A stretch of DNA of 64,000 bases. It comes from a virus. A model generated the notes under the pieces. That model was not told where the DNA came from. It ran no database searches and saw only the letters and a program-made list of their open reading frames with translations. The stretch spans positions 1 through 64,000 of IMG/VR virus record IMGVR_UViG_3300025889_017816; one strand, given 5' to 3'. Of the stretch, positions 50,989-61,183 are shown in pieces (the stretch's first letter is position 1; every line of letters begins with the position of its first letter). Made by a program: the position numbers and the translations under genes.

Positions 50989-53900
50989 TTAGATGAGGTC
51001 GTCACTTTGTTGATTGTATGTCCAGGATGTACCAGTTGTACTCATATGACTTTCCGAACCCAACGATGTACCACCAGATCCAGTCTTTGGACTGGTCTTA
51101 GGTGTTTCAACCACAGGAGCAGGCGAATCAACAGGTAACACCGGTTTTACTGCCTCTACCGGAACTACCGGTGTTGAAGTCACGGTTGTTGGTAGTGCTA
51201 TACTTTCTTTTACTATTGGTAGTTTAGGATTACTTACTGGTGTAGTTGATCTATCTATCTTAACCGCCTTAGATACAATTATTTCAGGTTCAACAGGTGT
51301 AGCCTTTGCTATCTTGATTGGTGGAGTCTTTGGTAGAAATACACGGTTAACAACTTTTTTAACTATATCTCTCTGTGCTATTTCTGCTTTATCCATCTGT
51401 TTTAATATTGGTGTATTTAAAGGCTTGGAATCATCACGGTCAACCTTTGCTGCCACTATAACCGGAGGTTCGGGTAAATCACGATGATCAAACCATATAT
51501 CTTCTGAAGGAGATAATATTATTTCACCCTCATATCCATAAATTACGGTTTCTGTAACTTTGACTGCCTCAGAAGCATATGGGTTTTCCGTATATACTGA
51601 ATGTGTGTAAGGTAGAGTTGCAATAGTTCCATTTGATACAGTAGAAATCAAATCAGGTCTAAGTGCAGTAGCTAACGTTGCTGTCGATAATCCTGCATAT
51701 GTAATTACACCAGATGAGGATGATGTTCCTCCTGAAACAGTATAACTTGTTTCAGCAAAAGTACCTGTAACTGAAGTTAGGTATAATCTAATCCATTTAT
51801 AACTGATGTTTCTTGCAATTTGTACTGCATGTTCTAATTTGCCTGTGGCAAGCGATGTTGCTTGTGTAATAGTTTCGCCTTTAGTAAACTGAGCCTCAGC
51901 AACGGGTTGTCTGATTACGATTTGCGCATCAGCAGGAGCTCTGTATATATTACTTGAGGATGAAAATTCTAGTTCTAAAGGATCTGAATCAATCTTTGCT
52001 GTTAGTACACCGTTTCCAACTGTGCAACGATTAGTACCGTTTGTGTAATCTAACTTTGTTCCTCTTTCAAACGAATCAACTAAAATACCATTTTTAAATC
52101 TTTCATTTCCTGAATCATTATAAAGAAGAGCATTAATAGTTTTTTGTTCTAAGAAAGATAGTTTGGTATATTTTTCTAAGTTTGTTAATCTTGTGTCAAT
52201 CTCACCAATATCAGACATGGTGTATCTACGTTGTTGTTCTGAGGCAGAGAATCCAGCCTTGTATGCTTTTCTTCCTATTTGCCCTGCAGCCTTAGGAGAC
52301 ATAGCAGGATATGGTGGAAGAGTAAGAATTCCCAAATCCATTGAATTTGCTGGTTGCAATGGAATTTCAGGGACAACTGCTGCTGTACCTGTAACTGATT
52401 TAAACACACCTTCTGTATCTAAAACAACACGATCTATTCTTGGGATGTTCCAAGAAATAGGTGTAGTAAATTCTTCTTCTGGATGTGGGAAGTATGTAGG
52501 GGTGAATCCAGTAAATGATTTATTAGAATTGGTGTATCCTGAAGGATTGATAGTAGATGATGTTAAAATTGTAGTTGTTACTGCTGTTGCAGCAACAGTA
52601 AATCTAAAATCAATATTATTTCTTAGATCATAAAGAACACCGTTCTGTGCTTCATATGTTGGAATCTCATACCAATAAATTTCACCTGACGCAGGATTAT
52701 CACCCTGTGTAGGTAATGGGTATGAATCTACACAAAAATATGCACCTGCGTTATGTTCAAAATGATCTACACGAACAACATATCTTCTGTATTCAGCAAA
52801 GGTTCCACGTATTACACCTAAGTTGTAGTTATCATCTTCCTGACCATTTGTAACAGTAAAATTGTTAGTTCTGTCTGTACCAGAAGTATTAATTGCTGCC
52901 CAATTCGAAGTAGAAGCACCCGCCTTAATATAATCCACTTTGAACAAATCATATAAACCTAACGAAGGTTCACTACCTTTAGGGAATGATTTTGTAGCAA
53001 GGTCCCAACTAGGATGTGCAACTGTAAAGAAATTAGTTCCTGATGCAGTAGGTGTTCCTGGAATAGTAGTATCACAAGTTACAATATATCTTGTAGTGCT
53101 ACCAGGACCACTGTTATCTGTGCTAAATGAAGCAACAGTTCCTAAATTAGTAGTTCCGTTATAAACAATATTATCTACAGGACATTCTTCAGCCGTGACC
53201 TGTGAACTACTCCATGTAGTTGCAGCAGCTGCTGTTGGGAAGGCCCAAATTAAATTAGAACCGGAATCACTAGCATCCATGTAGTTACCTTGTGTGAAGA
53301 ATTGGTAACTATTGCCTGTGCCTGTTAGATTAATTGCGGTTCCTGCTGTTGCATTAGCTGAACTTGTTGCCAATTTAATTGTATTTGAATCAACAACAAT
53401 AACATAATATGTTGTTCCATCAGTCAAACCACCTAAAACTGTACCTTCTGCAGCATAGTAAACTAAAGAATTTGTAACTGAAAATCCATGTGAAGTCCAA
53501 GCAATTGTATCATTGGTTGTAGAAACATCACCAGTAGAGATTACTTTGTGTAATAAACCCAACTTTGCAGAAGTTTGTAATCTTACAAATCTATCTTCTC
53601 TCAAAGTTTTAGTTCTAGCAACAACATCGGATCGTACTACACTAACAATAATAGTTACTGTTGCACCTGCGTCTAATGTTGTCGTTCCATAAATGTCAAC
53701 AGTTAATGATGTTGAAGTTATGCTAGTTACACCATTATTAGTTGCTGTTAAATCTACAATCTGACCTGCTGTATATACAGTAGTAGCTCCTGAAGTATGT
53801 GTAACATTGGTTTCGGTGATAACAACAATTTCAGAATTAATTGTTGCATTCATAGCAGAGTTAAAAGCAAAAGTTTCATCACCACTCAAAGTAACGGTTA

Positions 53901-55494
53901 CTCTACCATCAGTCCCTACACTTTGTCCAGCAAATACTTTTCTGTAAATAAAACTATTATCTAACGTGTCAGGTTGTAATGATTTTACATAATCATATGA
54001 TGTAGGAAAAATTAATGGAGCAAATCCTGTTTCCTTTAATTCATAATCCGTCCCCTGAACGTCAGCATGAAAATCAGGTGAACCATTGTAATAAACACCA
54101 CGAACATCACCAATAGAACCAGCAACCATTTCAATATCATACAAATATAATCTGTATTTACAGGCAGCTGCACCTGATGTTCCTGAGATATATTCTAAGT
54201 TTGCAATTCTGGCTGTTCCGATTTCTGAACCTGGAGCAGAAGCACCTGAAAAAGTAGTTGCTGTTACTGCGCCTGCTGCAGCACTTCTCAGAGAAACTAC
54301 TGATCCATCCATAGGAGGCGGACCAGCAACTTCATCAACAATTAAATAATTTCCGTATGCAGTAGAAACACGAAGATTAGTTTGTGATAAACTATCCGTT
54401 GGTTTGTCAACATCTAGATATTTTGTTGCATTTAATTCATACTCATATCCACGAACATATGCTTTTCCTGGTTCTATACCTACAGCCAACTTACCTGCAT
54501 CACCACCTTGACCAGAAGTATATACACCACCATTTTCACCATTAACTAAATGTTCACGAATATGATACTTGAAAGGCACAATTACATAATCACCTGATTC
54601 ATCATATGTTCTACGAGCAAGTGTTCTATTTAACTCTGCATATTGTGTTCTGTCATATCTGCGACTAATTTCACCTGATTGTACTTCATAAAGTATAGAG
54701 AAATTTTCAACTAATTCATTAACTCCATATGCAGCTAATGTGGTTGATAATTTAAATCTATCAGCACCTTGTGCTGTGTAATTGAAAGCACCTTGTGCAG
54801 GATCTAATAATGTTTCATCATCTTCTGAGTCAACAATAGTTTCATTTACTAAGAACCCAACTTTTTTTGTTGGTGATGAACTAAATGGTTCAAGAATAAT
54901 GGTTTGTGTGTAATGTCTGATAAAATTACCGTTTGCATAAACTACACCATCACCTACAGTAAATAAAGAACCTTTTGTGATGGGAGAAGCTGCGCTATCA
55001 GCAACCACAACAGTTATATCTGTGTCATCTTCCTGTGTTAAAGTTTCACCTGCAGCAAACGTACTTGTGGTTCCTGAATCACCCTGAGAAAGATATTGTA
55101 AGAACAAACCCTTAAATGCTGATTGTCCTAAATCATCTCTACCTGTTTTAACTTTTTTAACTAATGCTCTAACATTATCAGTTGCTCCTACTAAAACTTT
55201 CCCAACTAAAGCATTTAATGCTGCATCAGAAATTGTTGCACTTGAACTATCTAAGTCTTTAATTTTAACTACATCTACATCGAAATTTGTAGATTCAGGA
55301 CAACCTGAAATTACACTACCTTCCTTAAATATATTATCACCAAATCTTTTGATTTGATCTTGGAGGATAGTTTGTAATTGTGTTAATTCTCTAGCCTGTA
55401 CGGCATATCCTGGCTTGAAAAGAACTTTATGAAAATTCTTGTCAAGATCAAAATCGTCGTAGTAAGGATATGTATTTAAGTTTAGCTTAGCCAT
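50989..55494 (-). CDS. DUF4815-type virion protein
   Basis: The 1501-residue protein begins YYDDFDLDKNFHKVLFKPGY, then ARELTQLQTILQDQIKRFGD and FKEGSVISG, the start of the DUF4815 family of phage virion proteins. The middle holds an HGL module (about 53299-53520) and GETIT-type repeats. The last 100 residues are Pro/Val/Thr-rich and low complexity (PVVPVEAVKPVLPVDSPAPV), probably a flexible linker to the next protein. By position it replaces T4 genes 9-12. It is the largest protein in the window and probably belongs to the baseplate periphery. Confidence 0.85.
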   Translation of the reverse strand: MAKLNLNTYPYYDDFDLDKNFHKVLFKPGYAVQARELTQLQTILQDQIKRFGDNIFKEGSVISGCPESTNFDVDVVKIKDLDSSSATISDAALNALVGKVLVGATDNVRALVKKVKTGRDDLGQSAFKGLFLQYLSQGDSGTTSTFAAGETLTQEDDTDITVVVADSAASPITKGSLFTVGDGVVYANGNFIRHYTQTIILEPFSSSPTKKVGFLVNETIVDSEDDETLLDPAQGAFNYTAQGADRFKLSTTLAAYGVNELVENFSILYEVQSGEISRRYDRTQYAELNRTLARRTYDESGDYVIVPFKYHIREHLVNGENGGVYTSGQGGDAGKLAVGIEPGKAYVRGYEYELNATKYLDVDKPTDSLSQTNLRVSTAYGNYLIVDEVAGPPPMDGSVVSLRSAAAGAVTATTFSGASAPGSEIGTARIANLEYISGTSGAAACKYRLYLYDIEMVAGSIGDVRGVYYNGSPDFHADVQGTDYELKETGFAPLIFPTSYDYVKSLQPDTLDNSFIYRKVFAGQSVGTDGRVTVTLSGDETFAFNSAMNATINSEIVVITETNVTHTSGATTVYTAGQIVDLTATNNGVTSITSTSLTVDIYGTTTLDAGATVTIIVSVVRSDVVARTKTLREDRFVRLQTSAKLGLLHKVISTGDVSTTNDTIAWTSHGFSVTNSLVYYAAEGTVLGGLTDGTTYYVIVVDSNTIKLATSSANATAGTAINLTGTGNSYQFFTQGNYMDASDSGSNLIWAFPTAAAATTWSSSQVTAEECPVDNIVYNGTTNLGTVASFSTDNSGPGSTTRYIVTCDTTIPGTPTASGTNFFTVAHPSWDLATKSFPKGSEPSLGLYDLFKVDYIKAGASTSNWAAINTSGTDRTNNFTVTNGQEDDNYNLGVIRGTFAEYRRYVVRVDHFEHNAGAYFCVDSYPLPTQGDNPASGEIYWYEIPTYEAQNGVLYDLRNNIDFRFTVAATAVTTTILTSSTINPSGYTNSNKSFTGFTPTYFPHPEEEFTTPISWNIPRIDRVVLDTEGVFKSVTGTAAVVPEIPLQPANSMDLGILTLPPYPAMSPKAAGQIGRKAYKAGFSASEQQRRYTMSDIGEIDTRLTNLEKYTKLSFLEQKTINALLYNDSGNERFKNGILVDSFERGTKLDYTNGTNRCTVGNGVLTAKIDSDPLELEFSSSSNIYRAPADAQIVIRQPVAEAQFTKGETITQATSLATGKLEHAVQIARNISYKWIRLYLTSVTGTFAETSYTVSGGTSSSSGVITYAGLSTATLATALRPDLISTVSNGTIATLPYTHSVYTENPYASEAVKVTETVIYGYEGEIILSPSEDIWFDHRDLPEPPVIVAAKVDRDDSKPLNTPILKQMDKAEIAQRDIVKKVVNRVFLPKTPPIKIAKATPVEPEIIVSKAVKIDRSTTPVSNPKLPIVKESIALPTTVTSTPVVPVEAVKPVLPVDSPAPVVETPKTSPKTGSGGTSLGSESHMSTTGTSWTYNQQSDDLI
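53299..53520. repeat. HGL module coding segment (DUF4815 copy)
   Basis: Codes for TSHGF, then GLTDGTTYYVIVVDSNTIKL and a trailing GTGNSYQFF (boundaries approximate). It matches the head-region copy at 24903-25133 and the three copies in the gp8-like gene. Confidence 0.7.
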
Positions 55495-55499
55495 AGTAC

Positions 55500-58187
55500 C
55501 TAAAAGTTGATAAAGAATTTGAGTGTTTCAGTTTGTCCGGTTGTTCTAACTATAGGAGATATATTTGTTAAATGAATTACATCTCCAGAATTTTGTGAAA
55601 TTTCAGGGGTTGTTAATGTAGTAATTGACAACGTGGGGACACCTGTAGTTTCATTTCTTAAAATACTTGTTTGTTGTATACTATTTATCACAGGTTGCAA
55701 ATAGATTGTATTATCTTTAACATACACCACCGTGAATATACCACCTGAATCAGTAGTGATATTATCATCTAAATTATACTGCGAACCATCCGGCACGGTT
55801 ATAACGTAGCAACCATTTCCTGTGGCAGATGAAAACACAGTAGAACTATTATATCCTTTAATATTTTTAATTATTCCGTATTGTCTAAAATCATTATTTA
55901 AGAAAAAGTCACTTTGGAAATCTTCTATATTAGCTATGATAGCTACTTTTGTTGCAAACAATTCTTGAGGAACATTTGAACCATGTCCACCTTGAGGTGA
56001 AATAGTTGCCTTTGCTGTAGCACCAGTTCCTATACCTGTAAAAGATATATCTGCATAAGTGTAACCAGTACCACCATCAGTGACTTGAATGGAAGTAATA
56101 GCACCAGCTGCAACTGTTGCTACTGCTGCAGCACCAGAACCATCACCTTTAATAACCACACTAGTAGAATTACCACCAGTATTAGAATATCCAGAACCAC
56201 CAGCTGTTACTTCTATTTTATTAATTTGACCATTAACAGCCACAGCATATCCTGCCACATTTTGATTTACAATACTAGGAAGATCGGTTGTTTCTAATGT
56301 TGCTACTGCTGAAGCTCCGGTTCCTCCCCCACCATAAAAATATACAAATGCAAAACTATATCCTACACCACCCGAGGTAATCGTTAATGTATCTAAAAGT
56401 CCTGCAGGGGTAATACTTGCTGTTGCTGTTGCTCCATTACCATCACCTAATATTATAACATTAGGAGCAGAAGTATAACCCGATCCAACACCAGTTATTG
56501 TAATATCTGAAACTGTTCCATTATGATCAAATCTTGAAGAGGTACCATAAAATTTAACAGGGATATAATCGGTTGTCAAGAACTTAGTTCTGTCAGCAGA
56601 AGGCACTTCATATATTAACTGCCAGGTATACCCATCAGACAAAACTTTAGGTCCTGCGTCAGAATGTGCGGGTTTAACTGTTGATTGACCACCACTATTA
56701 TTATCTAAGCACTTATATATTCTGTAATTATCTGGATTATAAACATAAAAGTTAAGAGAAGATATGTTTGCATTATCGGCATATTCAGCATAAACCGTAC
56801 CTGAAACCCAATCTCTTCTAGTTACAATTAATGAAACATCACTTGGGTTAATTTTTTTAACACCTAAAATAGATCTTTTAGCTTCAGAATCCGTAACTCT
56901 TGTATCTGTAGGTGTAGGTGGAGATACTTCATTTGTCCAAGCTAAAGGTCTTCCTAAAAATACATGAAAATAATCATTAGGATTCAAGAAATTTGTAATA
57001 GAAAAAGTATTAATAGTTACAGTTTGATTTAAAGGACCTGTTAATGTAAAGGTACCTGGAATAACAACTTCAGAAATTGGTATTTCTGTTCCTGCATTTG
57101 CATTAGATAAACTTGTAGCTAATTGTATATTATAATTATCATTTTTAATGATAAAATAATTAGTACCGTTAGTCAATCCATTTATAGCAGTAGACCCAGT
57201 AACAGAATAAGTTATTTCATCACCTGTAACTAATGTATGATTTGGTATATGTATTTTATCATTTGCTAAATCTAATGGAAAATCATCCAATCTAACTAAT
57301 TGAAAATCATTACCAGAACCAGTAGAAGTTATATTTACTTTGGTGCCTGCAATTGCGTTAGACAATGATGTTGCTAAAGACAAAGTATTATCTGCAACAT
57401 CAATAACATAATAAGTTGTATCGTCAACCAATCCACCAGGTACTGTACCTGAATTTACATAAAAATGTACACGATCACCTGTGTTAAAACCGTGTGCATA
57501 TATTGATATTCTATCATAAGATGTGTCTATAATAGTATCAGAAAATGTTTTTGTAGTTAAAGGAACTAATAGAAAATTAGACCCAGAAGGACCTCCAGCT
57601 AAATTAATTCTTTTGCTTATATCACCAGATGTAGCTCTTGCATAACCACTACCAGTACCTGAACCAGTTGCTTCTGCTAAGGCAACAACATCTGCTTCGT
57701 CTCTTATTGCCCAATATCTTGTATTATTTGTTAAATTAGTTATGCCTGCGCTTGCTCCATTTTCCAAGTAAAGAACAACATCACCTGAGTTTAATCCATG
57801 AGCAGTAATGTCAATTTCATTATTTGGGAGATCAACTGCAGTGTCTGCAAATTTTAATGCAGTAACTTGAAAAGTTGTGGTTGAACTACCTATAGCATCA
57901 TCTAACGTAATGCTAGTTCCATTTGTAGCAGTATAAGCTGAAGAATTAACTTTCACGCCATCTAGAAATACTTCTACTCTTCCTGGTGTATAACGTAATG
58001 TTCTTCCATTAGTATCCGCACCTGAGAAAGTAACATCTCCCTCAGTGCCGTTATAGTCGAAAACATATCCGTCCAAAGTGGTGAGCGTGTTTAGCTCACC
58101 ACTTGGGACGTTAATATGGTTTACTATGTCTCTATGGAACGAACGAGCTAACTCGGTTCGGAACCTTATAGGTAGTAAAGAAGCCAT
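55500..58187 (-). CDS. 8: gp8-like baseplate wedge protein with HGL modules
   Basis: The 895-residue protein starts LLPIRFRTELARSFHRDIV. Its middle has the gp8 block FHVFLGRPLAWTNEVSPPTP, then KKINPSDVSLIVTRRDWVSG and FYVYNPDNYRIYKCLDNNSG, VKPAHSDAGP, and LSDGYTWQLIYEVPSADRTK. It is much larger than T4 gp8 (334). Three HGL modules are inserted near residues 110-385. A second repeat family follows in the C-terminal half (GSGYTSAPNVIILGDGNGAT and three related units). gp8 links the baseplate wedges, so the extra modules probably face outward. Confidence 0.85.
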   Translation of the reverse strand: MASLLPIRFRTELARSFHRDIVNHINVPSGELNTLTTLDGYVFDYNGTEGDVTFSGADTNGRTLRYTPGRVEVFLDGVKVNSSAYTATNGTSITLDDAIGSSTTTFQVTALKFADTAVDLPNNEIDITAHGLNSGDVVLYLENGASAGITNLTNNTRYWAIRDEADVVALAEATGSGTGSGYARATSGDISKRINLAGGPSGSNFLLVPLTTKTFSDTIIDTSYDRISIYAHGFNTGDRVHFYVNSGTVPGGLVDDTTYYVIDVADNTLSLATSLSNAIAGTKVNITSTGSGNDFQLVRLDDFPLDLANDKIHIPNHTLVTGDEITYSVTGSTAINGLTNGTNYFIIKNDNYNIQLATSLSNANAGTEIPISEVVIPGTFTLTGPLNQTVTINTFSITNFLNPNDYFHVFLGRPLAWTNEVSPPTPTDTRVTDSEAKRSILGVKKINPSDVSLIVTRRDWVSGTVYAEYADNANISSLNFYVYNPDNYRIYKCLDNNSGGQSTVKPAHSDAGPKVLSDGYTWQLIYEVPSADRTKFLTTDYIPVKFYGTSSRFDHNGTVSDITITGVGSGYTSAPNVIILGDGNGATATASITPAGLLDTLTITSGGVGYSFAFVYFYGGGGTGASAVATLETTDLPSIVNQNVAGYAVAVNGQINKIEVTAGGSGYSNTGGNSTSVVIKGDGSGAAAVATVAAGAITSIQVTDGGTGYTYADISFTGIGTGATAKATISPQGGHGSNVPQELFATKVAIIANIEDFQSDFFLNNDFRQYGIIKNIKGYNSSTVFSSATGNGCYVITVPDGSQYNLDDNITTDSGGIFTVVYVKDNTIYLQPVINSIQQTSILRNETTGVPTLSITTLTTPEISQNSGDVIHLTNISPIVRTTGQTETLKFFINF
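55985..56520. repeat. Glycine-rich beta repeats in the gp8-like gene
   Basis: Four units with the pattern G-x-GY, then a strand, then GDG-x-GA-x-A-x-A, then a strand I-x-x-I-x-V/I-T. They are tandem, imperfect and about 40-50 residues each (boundaries approximate). Confidence 0.7.
57040..57860. repeat. Three HGL module coding segments in the gp8-like gene
   Basis: Three tandem copies: IDITAHGLNSGDVVLYL, ISIYAHGFNTGDRVHFY and IHIPNHTLVTGDEITYS, each followed by an LT-x-x-T-x-Y strand and an IQLATS-type strand (boundaries approximate). The first copy is longest and most diverged. Confidence 0.75.
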
Positions 58188-58190
58188 TTA

Positions 58191-58649
58191 TTATGCTAGT
58201 GTTACTGTCCAAGTAATAGTCATTGCGTCAGCAGCGCCTTTGTTAACAGTTGAGAAAACTGTACGGCAAAGCATTGTACCTCCTGAAGCAGCATTGAAAA
58301 TACCTGCCTCAGTTAATGCGCCTGTGCCTGTACCTGCTGGGAATGTGCAAATATATTCAATTGAATCGTCTGTACTGCTTGATGTTGCTTGGTTTGATGA
58401 TGTAAGAGATGTACGAGAAGCAGCAACAGCAGCACCTAATGCTGTATCAGTAACAGCGGCTGCAGTAGAATTTGTACCTACTTCCATGTGTGACATAACA
58501 GCTTGACCTGTACCAATCATACGCTCAGTAATGAACTGCAAACCTACATCTGTAACAACGTTAGGAACATGATGCTCTTCCTTAACATTGCCATTTTCGT
58601 CGTGAAGGACAATCTTCAAACTGCCCTTTGCTTTTAATGTGTCTTTCAT
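58191..58649 (-). CDS. Small structural protein between the wedge genes
   Basis: The 152-residue protein contains DENGNVKEEHHVPNVVTDVG, FITERMIGTGQAVMSHMEVG, and GALTEAGIFNAASGGTMLCR, a pattern found in small tail proteins of many tailed phages. It ends in a beta strand (TITWTVTLA). Function is not known. It lies between the gp7-position and gp8-like genes, with 3 and 26 bp to its neighbours. Confidence 0.78.
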   Translation of the reverse strand: MKDTLKAKGSLKIVLHDENGNVKEEHHVPNVVTDVGLQFITERMIGTGQAVMSHMEVGTNSTAAAVTDTALGAAVAASRTSLTSSNQATSSSTDDSIEYICTFPAGTGTGALTEAGIFNAASGGTMLCRTVFSTVNKGAADAMTITWTVTLA

Positions 58650-58675
58650 TTTTGCCTCTAAAAGTTTAAGTTAAA

Positions 58676-61183
58676 TTAAAATATGTAAGTTGTTCCAACA
58701 TATTGTTCTGCGAAATACTCAGGTGAGTATGAATTATTGAATATTTCTCCACCAGCATCGGTCGCAGTGGCCGAATCAGAGAGAGATTTATTAGTATTTA
58801 TAACACTATTTTCTGATGTTGAAGCAGCATCAGAAACACTTCTACTGAAGGAAATTGCAGGTGAATCTGTTACTGAAACATCATCTTGTAGATCAGATGT
58901 TACGTCATCTTGTTGATCAAAAGTATAACTTATACCAGAATCGGTTACTGTAACTGTATCAGTAAGATTTACTGGTATAACCACTAAGGTTGATACATTT
59001 TCTGAAGTTGTTACAGTCTCAGTAAACGGTACGTTAATAGATTTAACTGGTGAATCTGTGACTGATATATCTTCTTGAAGATCTGAAGATATATCATTTT
59101 CCTGATAGAAATGTTTTTGTACATTCTCTGAAACAGGTATTGTTTCAGTTATATTTTTTGCAATATTTAATGAATCAACAGCTTCGGAAGTTGTTACAGA
59201 TTCGGTAAATGGTACGTTAATAGATTTAGCTGGAGAATCTGAAACAGTTGAATTATCACTTATAGGTGTACTAAATGATTTTGCGTCAGATTCAGAAGAT
59301 GTGACCGTATCAGACAATACCTTATCTAATTGGAATACACTATTTTCAGAAACTGCAATATCTTCCTGTAGATCAGATGTTAAGTCATCTTCCTGTGCAA
59401 ATTCATATCTAGATGATTCTGTAACCGCAACTGTTTCTGAAGAAGCAATCACATTTAAGGATTTAATTACACTTTCAGAAACCGTAATATTTTCCTGTAG
59501 ATCAGAGGTTACGTCATCTTCTTGAATGAATTGTTTTCCGACATTTTCTGATACAACAATTGATTCGGAAACATTTAGATTAAAAATCTTTACTTCAGAT
59601 TCGGAAACCGATACAGATTCCGATTTTTCTAATGATGTTGAAATAGAATCTACTTCAGAAGAAGTTACCGTTTCAAAGAACTCTCGCAAGTAAGTTAGAG
59701 TAACTTCTTCTGAATCTGTAACCGTAGCAGAATCAGAAATTGGTCTAGTTAAAGACTTAGCATCAGATTCAGAAACCGTAACTGTATCCGAGGCTTCTAA
59801 GAAAACATGATAATCAACTTCAGTAATACTGGATGTTACTGAAGGTGTTACTGAGATCTCACCTTCCAAATTCAATTCAGAAAACAACTTAAATCCAGCA
59901 GGGTGAGTGCTTTCTAAGAATGTAGTATCCCAGTCGTTTCTTTGTTTTGATGATGATACTACATAGGAATATGGTTGATAATAATCATAGTCCTGTAAAT
60001 GAATATTACTTGATAAGAATCCTTCATTATTTTTGAATTCACCAGGCGCATGATATACTAAACCAGTATTGAATGTAACAGTTGCGGATGACCCTGTAAT
60101 TCTTGGTTCAAATTCAATAGTAAATGTTTTTACAGGTTCTCCCGAATCATCACGGAAAGCAAATTTTTCACCTGTATCAATAATGGCTAATCTCTTTAAC
60201 AATCCAACGGTTGTTGCCTCAGCATAATCTCCCGTCAAAACATAATCTTCAGCAAAATATGTTGCCGAAGATCTTTTTCCTGTTTTTGTAACACGAACAA
60301 TTGCATTATTTTGTATCAAATCATAAACATATGCATCAGCGCCTGTTAGTATTTCTGTATAATCTCCAGCAAAATAAAGACCCTCAACACCTGTTTCACT
60401 AATAAAATATGAATCATCTCTAACAAAACTTGAACCTTCATCATCAACTTTAGATATAGAAACTAACTGTTTGGTTATAGAACCATATGTAACCCCTGCT
60501 TTTTCAACATAAACATGAGTATCATGGCTTCCTAATGATGTTGTTAAATTAGAATCTAAAGAAATATAATCAGGCCACGCATAGTCTGGATCTAAATCTA
60601 CTTCTAATTGATAGATGTTAGGACGAGTCCTAAAAACATCATAACATCTAGTAGTTACAGTTCTTTCAATATTTCCTGCACCTGGAATAAATTCCAAATA
60701 TCTTAATGTAATTATGGAAGCATTTAAGGCATAGATGTTGTTACTAGAAAAATTAGTATTGTTTACTTTAATAAACTTTTTTCTTCTCCAACGACCATCA
60801 GAAGCACGAAGTATATAATCACCGGGATACGTTACTGATGCTGTATCGTTGAACATGAAACGGAAAAACATTTCCGTAGAATTTTCTGAACCTTTAGATT
60901 CATAATATTGATTGATATACTTTACTAGCTTTCTCGTAGAAAGCTCAATTTGATCGGAGAATTCATTTGCAAATTGTTTTCTAAACTCAGGAATAAAAAC
61001 ATCTAATGTAGCATCAATGTCCATCCAGTCGTCAGAATTAAGAAGATAATAATGCGATTGTCCGGATTTTTCCATCCATGTGTAATAATGTTCTAGGAAG
61101 GTGACAAAATCAGGGTACTCGGCCCTTACGAAATCAGGGAGCTGCCCTGAAATTAAATGATGCAGTTTCTTCCTAATAGACAT
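58676..61183 (-). CDS. Baseplate wedge protein at the gp7 position, with SES/DDV repeats
   Basis: The 835-residue protein lies between gp6 and gp8, which is where T4 encodes gp7. The first 380 residues have a folded look (LPDFVRAEYPDFVTFLEHYY, TWMEKSGQ, STRKLVKYINQYYESKGSEN, then RASDGRWRRKKFIKV). From about residue 455 to 810 the protein consists of imperfect repeats with signatures SESVTVSESD-like and DDVTSDLQEDISVSES, rich in Ser, Thr, Val, Asp and Glu. The repeated part probably forms an extended, acidic, fibre-like arm. Its 3' end contains another TATAAATA. It overlaps gene 6 by 1 bp. Confidence 0.78.
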   Translation of the reverse strand: MSIRKKLHHLISGQLPDFVRAEYPDFVTFLEHYYTWMEKSGQSHYYLLNSDDWMDIDATLDVFIPEFRKQFANEFSDQIELSTRKLVKYINQYYESKGSENSTEMFFRFMFNDTASVTYPGDYILRASDGRWRRKKFIKVNNTNFSSNNIYALNASIITLRYLEFIPGAGNIERTVTTRCYDVFRTRPNIYQLEVDLDPDYAWPDYISLDSNLTTSLGSHDTHVYVEKAGVTYGSITKQLVSISKVDDEGSSFVRDDSYFISETGVEGLYFAGDYTEILTGADAYVYDLIQNNAIVRVTKTGKRSSATYFAEDYVLTGDYAEATTVGLLKRLAIIDTGEKFAFRDDSGEPVKTFTIEFEPRITGSSATVTFNTGLVYHAPGEFKNNEGFLSSNIHLQDYDYYQPYSYVVSSSKQRNDWDTTFLESTHPAGFKLFSELNLEGEISVTPSVTSSITEVDYHVFLEASDTVTVSESDAKSLTRPISDSATVTDSEEVTLTYLREFFETVTSSEVDSISTSLEKSESVSVSESEVKIFNLNVSESIVVSENVGKQFIQEDDVTSDLQENITVSESVIKSLNVIASSETVAVTESSRYEFAQEDDLTSDLQEDIAVSENSVFQLDKVLSDTVTSSESDAKSFSTPISDNSTVSDSPAKSINVPFTESVTTSEAVDSLNIAKNITETIPVSENVQKHFYQENDISSDLQEDISVTDSPVKSINVPFTETVTTSENVSTLVVIPVNLTDTVTVTDSGISYTFDQQDDVTSDLQDDVSVTDSPAISFSRSVSDAASTSENSVINTNKSLSDSATATDAGGEIFNNSYSPEYFAEQYVGTTYIF
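58750..59830. repeat. SES/DDV repeat region in the gp7-position gene
   Basis: At least four DD-x-(T/S)SDLQ(E/D)(D/N) units alternate with SES/SEN/SD-type units (boundaries approximate). The repeats are imperfect and highly polar. Confidence 0.75.

Noticed and set aside
58795-58802. Another exact TATAAATA on the minus strand
   Set aside because: It lies within the gp7-position gene, about 146 bp from the next start, and in AT-rich repeats. I could not support it as a promoter.
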